From NCBI GenBank assembly GCA_037975125.1, contig JAJQOW010000014.1, forward strand, positions 2,505,286-2,569,285: 64,000 nt of DNA. Direction: 5' to 3'. The stretch comes from Latrodectus hesperus (Eukaryota > Arthropoda > Arachnida > Araneae > Theridiidae). The notes beneath the pieces are model-generated. The model searched no databases and was not told the DNA's origin. It saw nothing but the letters and a program-made list of their open reading frames with translations. Positions 1 through 11,928 of the stretch are shown in pieces. The position numbers and the translations under genes were made by a program. How positions within the stretch are numbered: the stretch's first letter is position 1; each line of letters begins with the position of its first letter.

Positions 1-694
1 GATTTCAAGTTTGGCAATTGTGATTTTCTTATGGTTTTTTTAATGATCAAGTCTATGTCTTTTGTAGAAAACAGCTATCATTTTGTGATCAAGTGTCCGA
101 ATTCGACAAAGGAAGGATAGTGGCCTACCGAGGTTGTGGATTCCCTTTCAGAGAAATCGGTAGTCGGTTGGACGAAATCAAACAACTGTAATGTGGATAT
201 GCGGTGTTGTAGCCAGTTGTCCTTCCTTACTTTTACGGCTTACCCACAGCCTTATTTCAACAGGATAAGACGCGACCACACATGGCACGCATTGTCCAAG
301 CGTTCCTAGACAATCGCCAGATCGCTTCCATCACCGGTTCGCTCTCCGGACCTTTCGCCTATAGGAAACAAGTGGTCCATGTTTGCTCAATGATTGACCC
401 AGATTACATCCCCAGCTTCCACACCAGATCATCTTCGGCAACGTGTGGAAACTGCTTGGTCTGCTGCTCCCCAAAACACATCTAAAGTCTCTTTGAATCA
501 ATGCTAAGGCGTGAGGCAGCAATGATCTCCAACAATGGCGGCCATTCTGTCTACTGATTTTGACAGGAACATATTTCACAGAAGACTATAAATAAAATCT
601 TTTGATACTTGGTCTCAACATGTTATCAATAAAAGAAATTTTCTTGTGATATCTCTTGTCTTTCCTATTGTTGCAATTTGGGTGGCCAGCAATG
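1..694 (+). mobile_element. Tc1-like DNA transposon, internally deleted, cut by window edge
   Basis: The right end (about 675-694, then TA) reads as the reverse complement of the left end of the element at 54238-55576, and the first bases of the window match that element's 5' untranslated part, so both belong to one family. Codons near 94-190 resemble the N-terminal helix-turn-helix of a Tc1 transposase and 240-480 the C-terminal part. The central part, several hundred bases in the sister copy, is missing, with the join near 205-210. The Q-Q-D motif with the second catalytic Asp survives near 260, but the frame is broken afterwards. This is a dead, non-autonomous copy. Confidence 0.8.
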
Positions 695-1093
695 TATTTC
701 GAAGTAAAATGCATTAAAAAAACTCCAAAGCCAAACCAAGGAGAATAAAAATTTCAATATTTACTAATTCAAACCTCGAAAACACTTCTAATCAAACGAC
801 TAAATAATTGCAATAACAGTATGTTTGTAATGTTTATGTTTGATGTATATAGCATTTCGACAAGTGTAGTTGTTTACTAATTACACATATAAAAATATTC
901 AAGGAAAGAACAATTTTTATTATACTAGATCGAGATTATTCTGACTTCATTTAAGCTTCTAGCAAAAAAAAACTATTACATAGGAAGAGAAAAATAAAAT
1001 TAAAAAATTATGACTTCTTTAAAAGTTTTGATTAATTATTTAATAAATGTGTAAACTGGAAATACTTTTTTACAATATGATTAACAAAAGCAT
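695..1093. other. AT-rich spacer, no feature seen
   Basis: I see no open frame, repeat or hairpin of note between the Tc1-like relic and the first SINE. Confidence 0.6.
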
Positions 1094-1371
1094 CGCCGCG
1101 CGCCCTGTCTAGTGGTCAGCGTCCCTGACTACGGATAGGGAGGTCCTGGGTTTGAATCCCGGTTCGGTCATGATGTACTTTCTCTCTCTATCTATCCTGT
1201 CTTTGTCCTTTCCATGTATGAATGGGTTGTGAATGGTTGACTACCCTATAAACAGGGCCCTATGGCATGTGTGTACTGAGGAAGTCGGATTTCACAACAA
1301 AATAGGGTTCAGTTGAAAAAAGTGGAGCAGCGCACCCTATACTGCCAGCCTAGCTGGCACACGACAACAAC
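1094..1371 (+). mobile_element. SINE family 1 (tRNA-headed, CAA tail), copy a
   Basis: A tRNA-like head carries an A-box-like stretch (ctagtggtcagcg) and a B-box (ggtttgaatccc), followed by a body conserved with seven other copies here and a tail in (CAA)n after ggcacacgacaac. Flanks aacaaaagcat (1083-1093) and aacgaaagtat (1372-1382) look like an aged target-site duplication, 9 of 11 matching. It is a non-coding Pol III retroposon. Confidence 0.9.
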
Positions 1372-1382
1372 AACGAAAGTAT

Positions 1383-2918
1383 AAGCAATTAATAATTTTG
1401 AATAGTTCTACACTTCATGCAAAACAATTTTATAGAAATACAAATAAACCTAAAATAAAAACTATATTTAAAATCTATTCAGATGCAAAAAACTGCAAGC
1501 TAAAAATGCATTTTATTAAAAAAAAACTGTTTAAAATATGAATTAACACTTCTTATTCATTTTTCGAAAAAGGAAAACACAAATCTCTATTCTGTTTAAG
1601 AACACGCCACACAATCATGAATAATGTTACCTACTTAAAATGGTTTTATATTCCCTTTAAGAACTAAAACGAAGATAATAATTATCTGTTTGAAAGAGAA
1701 AATAGAAGACGGAAAAAGGCCTTCCACTTTACGAGCTTCCCACTCCATTGCAACAGAAAGTTCCATTTTTAGGTAGTCGTTAGAACAGAGAAAACAAGCT
1801 ATTTGAATAGCAAAGCAATATATCGTTTGAGTGCTGTGCAGAAAGAATGCCTATAAAAAAATCTTCAGAATACAAATGCTCTCTTCTCTTTTAACTGTGA
1901 ATGTCTGTGTTTACATGTAAAGGTAATTTCGTAAATCTTCTTTCCTACGTCATGCCTAATTCTGAAAATAAATGAAAAAATAACTTTTCGAATTCAATGA
2001 AATCATCTGACGCATGATGTCTGTCATCTTCGAACGCTATTTTACAAAGACGCAGGTTATTTTTTTAAAGTATTGTAAATTTGTAATTTACCATAGAATT
2101 AAAATATTTTTAAAGGAAAATAACAAAAATTTAAAAAACCATAACAATGCTTAAGAACGTATTCAAATTAAAAAAATAAAGCCCTAACTTACAGCTAAGG
2201 CATACGCAATACTTATTTTCATTGGTTAAAAATATATTGGTATTCATTTATTTTCCAAATGAACTTAAGTCAAAGTCTAAAATAATTTACTTGCATAAAA
2301 ATTTCTTACAAAACAGAAATGTACTTTTATTGCAATGTCTGTATTGGATGTTTTGAAAAAATACCTAGTTCAAGCGAAAATATTTTAATCATTTCACACT
2401 ATAAACGCTTACATTTACAATCTATATTTAACTTATGTTTTTCAGACAAAAAAAAATTATAAGTAAATAATAATGATCCTCTATAAAAAATTGATAAATT
2501 AATTTAAAAAAAGTATAAAGACTAAAATTGAAGACACATTTGAGTGTCATAAATAAAGTTGATTAATTATTATGAAATTAAAATTGAAAATATTATTTAT
2601 TTTTCGATATAAATATTAATTGAATTTTCCTCTTTCATTTCATATACTAATGCACCAATAGCTTTTGTCACGGATAAATGTACCAAGAGCATTTTTAAAC
2701 TTTGCAATTCTTAATCTTCTTCACGCCAGAAAAAGTTGTTTTAACCAAAATTTATGTTCGGTGGCATCAATAGAAATCGCGTCTTTTGGATGTACTTTAG
2801 TCTAGCATCCCGTCCTCCGCTATTTCATGATTGATATTTACTTTCTTCATGTCAATTTATTTTAATTATTATTAATAAAATTTCTGTATTTACAGACTAT
2901 AAATAACACAATTTTAAG
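1383..2918. other. AT-rich intergenic stretch
   Basis: The sequence is rich in A and T runs with stops in all frames. Nothing in it supports a gene or mobile element. Confidence 0.6.
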
Positions 2919-2928
2919 TTTGTCAATG

Positions 2929-3200
2929 CCGCCCAACTTGTCTAGTGGTCAGCGTGCCTGACTACGAATAAGGAGGTCTTGGGTTCGAATCCCGATTCAG
3001 GACATGGATGTACTTTCTCTTTCTATCTATCCTGTCGTTGTCCTTTCCTTGTGTGAATGGTTGCCTACCCTATAAACGGGTCCCTATGGCATGTGTGTAC
3101 TGAAGAAGTCGGACTCCATACCAAAATAGGGTTCAGTTGGAAAAGTAGAACAGCGCACCCCATGTTGCCAGCCTGGCTGGTACACGACAACAACAACAAA
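2929..3200 (+). mobile_element. SINE family 1, copy b, with exact target duplication
   Basis: This is a full-length copy with head, B-box gggttcgaatccc, body and (CAA)n tail. It is flanked by an exact 10-bp duplication, tttgtcaatg, at 2919-2928 and 3201-3210, which fixes the ends. Short open frames inside it on both strands are incidental. Confidence 0.93.
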
Positions 3201-3210
3201 TTTGTCAATG

Positions 3211-4728
3211 AACCAACTGATATAAAACTGTCATTCTGCCAATGATGAGTATCCAATCAAAACTATGTAAACTCAATACCTTCTAATATTTAAACCTTTT
3301 CTTATTAATAGATGTTTTTTGAATAAAAGAATCACTCAACATTTCTTGACGAAAATAATTATTGATTATTTCTTATAATATCCAATAACTTAGTAAATGT
3401 CTGAAATCATTTTCTTACATTCTGAAATTTTACTTACATTTTTAACATAAATTTAGAAATAGCTTAAAGGATTTCAATAACTAATATTTTTGACTTTTTT
3501 ACGTTATTCTTCTGAATTTGTGGTCACACAATATCAACATTTCTAAATAGTAATTCAATAAGTCAATATATTTCTATTCAGTAATTAAGATTTTGTTTTT
3601 TTCTATAGTGAAAATTTGAATTTGATAAAAAAAAAATTTTTACTTGCTCATTAATTTTATGTTAAATTTGTCTAATTTTATTGAATACTTTTTGAAGTGA
3701 AATGTTTAAAAACAACTGTAAAACAGTTTATACATATCATTTGAAGAAATACATTACCACGCGGTTAACAGTGACTTTACTTAAGTGGATTTCATTTGAG
3801 ATTTACCAGAAGAAAAGTAATAACAGTAGACAAATATAGACTTTTTCTTCTCAGAAGATGTTTCGTACTTGATTTATTCCGTAGGAATTTTAATATGTTT
3901 ATAAAATATTCTGCCCACAAATGTATCAAATTAGATTGCATGCAAAGAGCAAATAAAGCTATTTGTTGCTTTAGCTAAGTGGCAATGTAGGAAATGCAAA
4001 ACTACATCTCTTATTACATAGAAGACCGTTATGATAACAAACAGTAGCTCTAATTGGTTCCACATTTTTATCTCCAAAAAATGACAAAGACACTATCTCA
4101 CACACAGCATCTTTTTAACATATCTTTTATTTTGTAACTATATAATTTGTTTTATAATGATAAAAAGGCATTCTATGCTTAATTAATTTTCGCAACCGTG
4201 CATTATGTGTTACCGAAATGTTATGAAATTTATGCAAAGGAATGAACTTAGCATTTGAATTTATCTACAGTAGATTCCACATAAATCTTCAAAGCTACAT
4301 TTACTAAGAAAGAGTTTAAGCTGAATAACGAAATCTGCATATCAAAGAATTTGCAGGAATTGTGTAATTAACAATATTATATTTCTGAAACATTAATAAA
4401 TTGTGGAGCAGGTAGTATAAAAATTTTTTACTAAAATGTATTTGTAGATTTGAGATTAACTACTACTTTTGATATACGGTATTTGAAAGATATAGTTATA
4501 AGTCATACTCGAATGAATTATAAGCAGTTATCATAAATGGGAAGGATAAGTCTCGTGAGAGTCACAACAAAAGTGGTTTGTATCTGACATTTTTCTTCTG
4601 AAATAAATTAATTAAACAGGAAATGTGTGTTGATGTCTCCACTTTTTGCTTTCATTTTTATGTATGCTTGGAATTTTACTTTGATGAATTTTACTTTATG
4701 ACGAGTGAATTTGCTCACTATACATGAA
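3211..4728. other. AT-rich intergenic stretch
   Basis: No gene or mobile element is recognisable. A 60-codon open frame at 3796-3978 (+) has no recognisable motif and is probably chance. Confidence 0.55.
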
Positions 4729-4851
<123 letters not shown>

Positions 4852-4862
4852 AACATAATATA

Positions 4863-5130
4863 CAGGGTGATTATAAAAAAACTTTGCCAACATCTGCACT
4901 TCTAGCGTCCATTCTATTTAACCGATCGAGATGATATTTCAAATATAGTTCTTTTGAGATATGCGCTCGAGATTCTGTGAATGGCAACACAGTGGCTCTC
5001 GCGGTTACAGTTATAGTGACAGAAACTCGAAATTTTCGAATGGCAACGTCTACTTTTTACCATCGCAAAATGTTCAGCACATGCGAAAACCCTAAATAGC
5101 GTTGAAACGGTACCGATATGTCTAAAAACG
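4863..5130 (+). repeat. Left terminal inverted repeat of DD41D transposon
   Basis: It pairs with about 6528-6796. The pairing runs from the outer cagggtgat through ggtaccgatatgtc near 5109-5122, and becomes poor beyond about 5130. Confidence 0.9.
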
Positions 5131-5271
5131 GACATGTTCTGCAAACACAAAAAAGAGTTCTGAAAACCGGCCAATAAAACACTATCTGGGCGCATGCAAT
5201 AAATTTGCATGTGACAGAGTCAAGAAACCAATCACAGAACGCCGGTCGCCAGATATTCAGCTTAGGAAACC

Positions 5272-5307
5272 TATAAAATACCAAGCGGGTATGCGAAGTC
5301 GTCATTC
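5272..5307 (+). promoter_or_regulatory. Predicted TATA box and initiator of the DD41D transposase
   Basis: TATAAA lies at 5272-5277. The sequence tcattc at 5302-5307 matches the arthropod initiator consensus TCAKTY, with its A 32 bases after the first T of the TATA box, the canonical spacing. Transcription from here would give a leader of about 27 nt before the ATG at 5331. Confidence 0.6.
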
Positions 5308-5330
5308 GGGAACTCGCACATGCCGACGAT

Positions 5331-6410
5331 ATGAGTCTTCCTATGAAAGTTCGTGGTGAATTGATCAAACTCTATTACCAAAATGGGATGAACGCTGCGG
5401 AAGCCTTGCGTGTGTATCGCCGCAATCATCGACAACGAAGCGGCCCATGTACTCTGCAAGCTCTGCGTGATTTAGTGCGGAAATTCGAAGATACAGGCTG
5501 CACCTGTGACAAACAGCGTTCCGGACGGCCAACTGTTTCTGAGGACGTTGTCATGGAAGTGCACCATACAGTGACTGCAGGACACACAGAAACCGCAAGA
5601 GGCATAGCGCGCGTGTTGGATATTCCGAACTCAACGGTCCGCAAGCTCTTGCGCTCGGTACTTCACATGTTTCCCTATCGGTTCCAGCGCGTCCAGATGT
5701 TGGAGCCGGGTGACCCACAACAACGTCTGGGCTTCGCAAATGCATTTTTGTTACGATATGATGCGGATAACGACTGGCCACTTCGCATACTATGGACGGA
5801 CGAGGCACATTTCACCTTAAATGGCAGCATTAACACAAAGAATTGTGTGCACTGGGGAGAGACGAATCCTCATGCTGTGGCGCCAGTACCATTATTTGAC
5901 GCCAAAGTGACTGCGTTGTGCGGCATTACAGCTACATTTGTTCTGGGCCCGTTCTTCTTTGAGGAAATGACCCCGACTGGCCCTGCAACATGTTCTGTAA
6001 CGGGCCCTCGGTATGCAGCCATGCTGAAAAATTATGTCTTACCGGAGTTGCGTCGGCTGAATGCACTCAATGACATTGTTTGGATGCAAGATGGCGCACC
6101 TCCACATATAACGAGGTCAGTTAAAAGGCTCCTGGATCAGCATTTTGGTGATCGCATCATCTCACGCTATTATCCTTTTCCGTGGCCTGCGCGATCCCCA
6201 GATCTGACGCCTATGGATTTCTGGTTTTGGGGCTATCTCAAATCCAGAGTTTATCTGTGCAATCCTCAAACATTGTCGGACTTAAAGGATTCTATACGGC
6301 GTGAGATTGGAAACATCCCTCGTGCCATGTTGCGTGCAGCGACATTGTCCACCGTCTCCCGCATGCAATGCGTAATTGCCTGTGATGGCACTCATGTGGA
6401 AAATGTTTGA
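5331..6410 (+). CDS. DD41D mariner/Tc-type transposase, intact
   Basis: The 359-residue frame is a cut-and-paste transposase that would bind its own inverted repeats in the nucleus and integrate at TA. Residues about 5-75 form a DUF4817-type helix-turn-helix with the LYYQNG-NAAEALRVY pattern. The DDE/D catalytic core follows, with Asp157 in LWTDEAHF, Asp254 in WMQDGAPPH and Asp296 in SPDLTPMDFWFWGYL. I count 41 residues between the last two, which is the DD41D spacing. No stop or frameshift is present. The ATG at 5331 is the first in this frame after the predicted start site. A four-codon upstream frame (ATG at 5320) ends in a TGA overlapping it. A poly(A) signal follows the stop. The family is clear; activity is inferred. 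Confidence 0.93.
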   Translation: MSLPMKVRGELIKLYYQNGMNAAEALRVYRRNHRQRSGPCTLQALRDLVRKFEDTGCTCDKQRSGRPTVSEDVVMEVHHTVTAGHTETARGIARVLDIPNSTVRKLLRSVLHMFPYRFQRVQMLEPGDPQQRLGFANAFLLRYDADNDWPLRILWTDEAHFTLNGSINTKNCVHWGETNPHAVAPVPLFDAKVTALCGITATFVLGPFFFEEMTPTGPATCSVTGPRYAAMLKNYVLPELRRLNALNDIVWMQDGAPPHITRSVKRLLDQHFGDRIISRYYPFPWPARSPDLTPMDFWFWGYLKSRVYLCNPQTLSDLKDSIRREIGNIPRAMLRAATLSTVSRMQCVIACDGTHVENV

Positions 6411-6414
6411 AATT

Positions 6415-6420
6415 AATAAA
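6415..6420 (+). terminator. Poly(A) signal AATAAA of the transposase
   Basis: AATAAA starts four bases after the TGA stop and is followed by a T-run, giving a very short 3' UTR. Confidence 0.65.
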
Positions 6421-6527
6421 GATTTTTTTTTCTATGTGTTCTCATCATTGAGCAGTGTCTTGTCTCTGTCGTATGCATTATTCCTCCGTGCGCCTTGAAG
6501 AACTGTTTGTATGTGTATAACACGTCG

Positions 6528-6796
6528 GTTTTCGGACATATCGGTACCGTTTCAACGCTATTTAGGGTTTTCGCATGTGCTGAACATTTTGCGATGGTAA
6601 AAAGTCAGGCGTTGCCATTCGAAAATTTTGAGTTTCTGTCACTATAACTGTAACCGCGATGGGCCACTGTGTTGCCATTCACAGAATCTCGAGCGCATAT
6701 CTCAAAAGAACTATATTTGAAGTATCATCTTGATCGGTTAAATAGAATGGACGCTAGAAGTGCAGATGTTGGCAAAGTTTTTTTATAATCACCCTG
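6528..6796 (-). repeat. Right terminal inverted repeat of DD41D transposon
   Basis: It is the inverted partner of 4863-5130, ending ataatcaccctg before TA at 6797-6798. The scattered mismatches look like point changes and small indels. Confidence 0.9.
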
Positions 6797-7240
<444 letters not shown>

Positions 7241-7260
7241 ATATATTTTATATATATATA

Positions 7261-7320
7261 CCGTATTTTCCTGTATATAATCCACGGATTATGTTTCGTT
7301 GTGCGTATTATACACCACTG
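7261..7320. repeat. Possible DNA-transposon end with small palindrome
   Basis: The stretch begins ccgtattttcctgtatataa and contains ataatcc-ac-ggattat, a perfect 7-bp palindrome. It looks like the terminus of a non-autonomous DNA element, but I cannot find the opposite end. Confidence 0.25.
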
Positions 7321-7462
7321 CGGATAATCTGATAATCTAATAAAAACATTTAATCTAATATCTCCATAGAAAATCTAATATCTCCATCATAATAATCTAA
7401 TATCTCCATCAGATAATCTAATATCTCCCGCCCTGATAATCTAATATCTCCATCAGAAAATA
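7321..7462. repeat. Degenerate minisatellite, unit about 21 bp
   Basis: Five to six imperfect copies of a unit like ataatctaatatctccatca lie in tandem with variable spacers. Confidence 0.8.
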
Positions 7463-8157
7463 ATAAAGTTCTCAAAGAAATACAGTTTATGTTTCATAAA
7501 ATAAATACTAGATGGCGCCATGATTAAGGTTACTTATTTGAACTATAATTAGCATTGTCCAATTACGTTCAAGAACGAATTCAATTCCGCGGGCGATATT
7601 ACAATTGCAATGGATTGATGCCATTTCACATTCTGTTTTAGCTATGGGAACATTCAAATTCTTTCATCGTCATGTGGTTGTGAAAACGCTTAAATTACAC
7701 AACAAATTTAAAATGAATTGCTAGAGGAAAGGCAAATACAAAAAATGGTGACAAACGCGTTAATGTAATGTGAAGAACAAAACAGGCGCGGTACAAAAGA
7801 ATGCCCCCAGATCGAAAATAATTTAATTATTATCAAAACACATATATTATTTTATTTTTATTTTATGTCTTAGCTCGTTTTAAAAGTTATTAAAAATTAA
7901 AAATTGATAAGTTTTACTAGAATCCTCTCGAATATTGATCGATATATAGGTTATCGCACACATTTAATTGAGATGGAACCAAACAGATCATTTTCATAAA
8001 AATATATTTTCCTTAAAATTTATTATATTTTTAATCATGCTGTATGTTTTTCATTTTATTTCGCACCACATTATTAGCAGTATTCAAATAATCACCGAAA
8101 TAAATGAAGCGTATTATGTACAGTACATAAAATGCGATACATATACACGCGCACACA
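7463..8157. other. Spacer, partly less AT-rich
   Basis: The part at about 7500-7820 is less AT-rich than its flanks (for example cgcgggcgatatt) and may be old transposon sequence, but I recognise no protein motif or terminal repeat. Confidence 0.35.
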
Positions 8158-8159
8158 TA

Positions 8160-9703
8160 CACAGCGTTGCATAATGATAGAACCACCATATATTTTCAGC
8201 CCAGCATACAGTAATTGGAATAAATAATTGAAATAAATATTTTTATTGAAAATACACAAATAAGAATGACAATAACTAAGTAAAAACATTACTCATGTTT
8301 ATATTTTCATGTAATAAAGTAAAAAATACAAATTTTAGGTCCCAAAATGATAGAACCACTTTCAGTTAATACTTTGTAAAAGCACTCTTTTTTGTTATAA
8401 GTTCAAAAACTCGATTAAGCATGCTTTCGACTAAGCGTTTGAGTATATCTGCATTCAGATTTTCCCATTCTGTAATAATGGAGTCTTTCAATTCTTGAAC
8501 CGTTGAATACTGCTTGCCATTGGCGCATACGACTCTGCTTAGAATACCCCAGACGTTTTCCATGGGGTTCATGTCAGGAGAACAAGCAGGCCATTCGATT
8601 ACCTGCACTCCGTTGTCCAGGACCAATTCCCAAGACGAGTTTGCAACATTGTCCTGCTAGAACTTCCAAAATGGACCTCCAATTTCTTCTCCAAAAGACA
8701 ACAAATTTTCTTCCAACAAGTCTTGATAGTTTATTGCTCTCATTCGACCAGTAGGAAAAGCAATGTTAGTCCGCCCAGCATTGCCAAATCCAGCCCAAGC
8801 CATTAACGATCCTCCCCCACATTGTCGCTTAGAAAAAATGTGTCTCCTTTCGGAGATCCTTCCAATAGAATGCTCACCCGACAAGACCATCTAGATTGAA
8901 TTTTATTTCGTCGCTGAACACTACTTGAGTCCACTGTTCTTTCCAAGTCCTATTCTTTAGCCCATTGCATCCTTTATCGTTTGTGAAGATCTGTCAGTCT
9001 AGGGTTGCGTTTTCATTTTCGTGTACTCAAGATGTTCGTTCCACCGAGCTATTCGGGATAAAGTTGACTTGTGAACTTTGATGGTGAGGTCTCGTGATAG
9101 TCTGTTCAATGTTTCACCAGCTTTTAACTTCTTTATAACTAACTTTCCATGCAGCTTTGTTAGATTTCGAGGTCTTCCAGTGGATCTCCTTGTCCCATAT
9201 TTGGATCCAAGAAGGAGAGAAAATTATTGACCACCTGTAGTGAACGCCCAATATGTCTTGCTATAGTCCGTGAAGACAATCCTGCTTGGTTAAAAGCTGC
9301 ATCTCCTTTTTCAAAATCATATTACGGTTTTTTCATACTCATACTAAGTAAAACCTTTTCAAATCAATAAACTATGCGTGTGATCATAATTAATGCAAGT
9401 AAGGTTAGGTTAGTTGATCAAACGAAGCTTTTATATACTTGTTTGTTAAAACTCAACTGCGCATGCTTCTCTGGGATCGATTATTCCACTAAAAAGTGTG
9501 GGTGGTACAGTCATTTTGCAACCTAAAATATGTATTTTTTATTTTATTACATGAAAATATAAACTTAAGTAATGTTTTTTAATTAGTTATTGTCATTCTA
9601 ATTTTGTATATTTTCAATAAAAATATTTATTTCAATCATTTATTCCAATAACTGTATGCTAGGCTGAAAATGCGTGGTTGTTCCATCATTATGCAACGTG
9701 GTG
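8160..9703 (-). mobile_element. Tc1-like transposon with about 200-bp inverted repeats, dead
   Basis: The ends read TA-cacagcgttgcataatgat on the left and, inverted, TA-caccacgttgcataatgat on the right (TA at 8158-8159 and 9704-9705). The inverted repeats extend about 200 bp inward (8160-8365 and about 9505-9703). The transposase lies on the minus strand and is broken. The right end directly abuts a TA microsatellite. Confidence 0.88.
8366..9350 (-). pseudogene. Tc1-like transposase pseudogene
   Basis: Reading leftward, the N-terminal part (about 9350-8900) has helix-turn-helix-like stretches interrupted by stops. The middle part (8890-8657) carries the GGGSLMAWAGFGNAG pattern seen before the second catalytic Asp in Tc1/Tc3 proteins. 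A premature TAG follows just before the Q-D-N motif. The C-terminal 86 codons (8626-8366) contain WPACSPDMNPMENVW with the catalytic Glu. I count 30 residues between Asp and Glu instead of the usual 34, which suggests a small deletion. It is non-functional. Confidence 0.85.
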
Positions 9704-9860
<157 letters not shown>

Positions 9861-10174
9861 TATTTTAATTGCCTTGATGAATAAGTAGTTTTAAATTTAG
9901 AATAACGAAAACACCTATGAATAAAGTGATATATTTAAAAACACTTCTCAATCAATATAAATTTACCAATTATATTTACTTCAATCCATGCATGCATTTG
10001 CAATTCAACCTGCTGCAAATATGTATTCAGGGCAGAAACAAAAATTTTATTTATATAGATCAAAATCATTTTATTCTAATACGCATTTTTTCTTGCTGTT
10101 TATTTCTGCTCACAGATGTATCTTAAAGTAAACAATCTTCTCCTCATTCGCAATCAAATCACGTAACGGAATCA
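9861..10174. other. AT-rich spacer
   Basis: I see no supported feature here. Confidence 0.6.
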
Positions 10175-10480
10175 TTACCGGAAGTAGGACCTTTTGTTCA
10201 TGTTAAGCCACACCAAAGAAGAAATATTGAGTTCAATATACTTTTCAATGTTCTTCAGCTTCCGTAGCCCGACAGTCTTTTTGAGGGATTCAGGTATTGA
10301 AACCAATGTCATCCTTTTAACAAAAATAACACCTTTCTTCATCTGATTAATGCAAAGCCACTGTGTAACTTTTAAAATTAATAATTCAATGGATGAATTT
10401 GTGGCAAGCTGATAAATTAAATATTGATATCTTAAGCGATGAATAACAATCAATAAATTAAGAAACTTAGGTAAATGCAT
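10175..10480 (-). CDS. Candidate exon or gene fragment, unknown
   Basis: An open frame of about 100 codons with mixed, non-repetitive composition (Leu/Ile-rich, with KKTVGLRKLKNIEKYIELN near its end) stands out from the flanks. Its 3' side overlaps a possible splice donor (ttccg followed by gtaatg at about 10180). I do not recognise the protein. It may be a host exon, a decayed one, or chance. Confidence 0.25.
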   Translation of the reverse strand: MHLPKFLNLLIVIHRLRYQYLIYQLATNSSIELLILKVTQWLCINQMKKGVIFVKRMTLVSIPESLKKTVGLRKLKNIEKYIELNISSLVWLNMNKRSYFR

Positions 10481-11630
10481 ATAATACCAAACTTGCTTAG
10501 CTCTAATGTTCTTAATATATTGAAATAAATGGAAATAATCTATACTTATAATTTGAAATCAATTTCAATATGTCCTAGATTTAGTTAGGATACTTGAAGT
10601 GGAACGGAGGATTACTCGTTTTCGGCAGGGTATAATTGAGATATTAATCATCTTTGCTTCATTAAGCTATAAACTAATGAGGAGAACTAATTAGCACTCA
10701 CGGTACTTAATAATTTAAGATAGTGGAGGAAATCAGAGGAGTTTGAAGTTAAAAATCAATAGTTCATACTCGTTTCATATGAAAGTTTAAGCTTTTAAAA
10801 GAAGTATCCTGTGATGAGAATTGGTATGAAATAATTGGTTTTGAAGATATTCTCTTGCGCACAGAAATGAGATCAATTCGTAAGGAAAATAAAATTGCTT
10901 GTGAATCAATAAAAGCTAAAAATTTAGCAACATTACTCTTAGGAGTGAATACAATCAAGTTTTATTTTCAATACATTACATATAATTTTATCGTTTAAAA
11001 ATCATTTTTTGACAATTAATCTCTGTTTGGAGATACAAATAAGTTTATAAATAATTAAAAATGATGTTTTATAATAATGATAAATTTTCTCAATTTTCTG
11101 AATCTAGTGAAATATACATGAAATAAACATGTTTGTTTTTAATTATTTGAATGCAGATAAGAAAACAACTTTAAGGCGTTACTTATTTTAATTTTATCAA
11201 ATTCTATGAGTTGAAGTAAAATATATCTTCAACGTTGTTTTTTGTTTGAAAATTTAAGAACGTTAAAATGGAATCAAAAGGGAACAATGTTTGGAGTATA
11301 AATAAGTATTAAGAGAATGCTAATGGTTAAACTCGTTATCATTTTCATTGAAGAATTGTCGCTATTAAAATTAAACCAATTGATGAAAAATTATATAATA
11401 AATTAATTGCAACCAAATTTTGATTAAAAAATGAATAAATTCCATGCTAAATTGAAATTGTTGAGTGAGAATACTCATGACATCATTGGAAAAAGAATTG
11501 TTAATAATTCCTGCTTGCTAACACAATAACTTCTCTTTGGAAAAAGTATTCCGTTGAAGGAAAGATTCGATTTACAAATTTCTGCAAAATACGAATATAT
11601 ACTCATTAATCGCTAATCCAAATGCATATT
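10481..11630. other. AT-rich intergenic stretch
   Basis: No gene, mobile element or strong hairpin is visible. A 64-codon frame at 10764-10958 (-) has no recognisable features. Confidence 0.55.
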
Positions 11631-11643
11631 AATGACACCTGTT

Positions 11644-11915
11644 GTTGTTGTCGTGTGCCAGCTAGGCAATAAGGGGTGCGCTGCTCCACTTTTCTAACTG
11701 AACCATATTTGGTGTGGAGTCCGACTTCTTCAGTACACACATTCCATAGGGACCCGTTTATAGGGTAGGCAACCATTCACACCTCATTCATACAAGGAAA
11801 GGTCAAAGACAGGATAGATAGAGCGAGAAAGTACATCCATGTCCGAACCAGGATTCAAACCCAGGGCCTTCTTATCCGCAGTCAGGCACTCTGACCACTA
11901 GACAAGATGGGCGGC
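11644..11915 (-). mobile_element. SINE family 1, copy c
   Basis: This is a full-length reverse-orientation copy: tail gttgttgtcgtgtgcc on the left, head ending gatgggcggc on the right. It is flanked by an exact 13-bp target-site duplication, aatgacacctgtt, at 11631-11643 and 11916-11928. The tail/duplication boundary is ambiguous by a few bases. Confidence 0.93.
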
Positions 11916-11928
11916 AATGACACCTGTT

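Larger units (their letters stand above)
4863..6796 (+). mobile_element. Complete mariner/Tc-type transposon, DD41D group
   Basis: The element is 1,934 bp and is bounded by TA dinucleotides (4861-4862 and 6797-6798). Both ends begin cagggtgattataaaaaaac in inverted orientation. The terminal inverted repeats are very long, about 268 bp (4863-5130 and about 6528-6796), with few mismatches. It carries one uninterrupted transposase gene plus a promoter and poly(A) signal, so it has the parts expected of an autonomous copy. It sits within a TA-rich microsatellite tract that continues on both sides. Confidence 0.92.

Noticed and set aside
3057..3256. Open frames inside SINEs (also at 15273-15741, 16703-16936, 18622-19062, 23493-23693, 25188-25385, 45585-45963, 47360-47632, 52811-53041, 57319-57638, 59381-59575)
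   Set aside because: The sequences are Pol III retroposons; frames shift and break between copies of the same family.
4914..5808. Minus-strand and short overlapping frames opposite the DD41D transposase and its inverted repeat
   Set aside because: They overlap a clear transposase gene or non-coding terminal repeat and have no family features.
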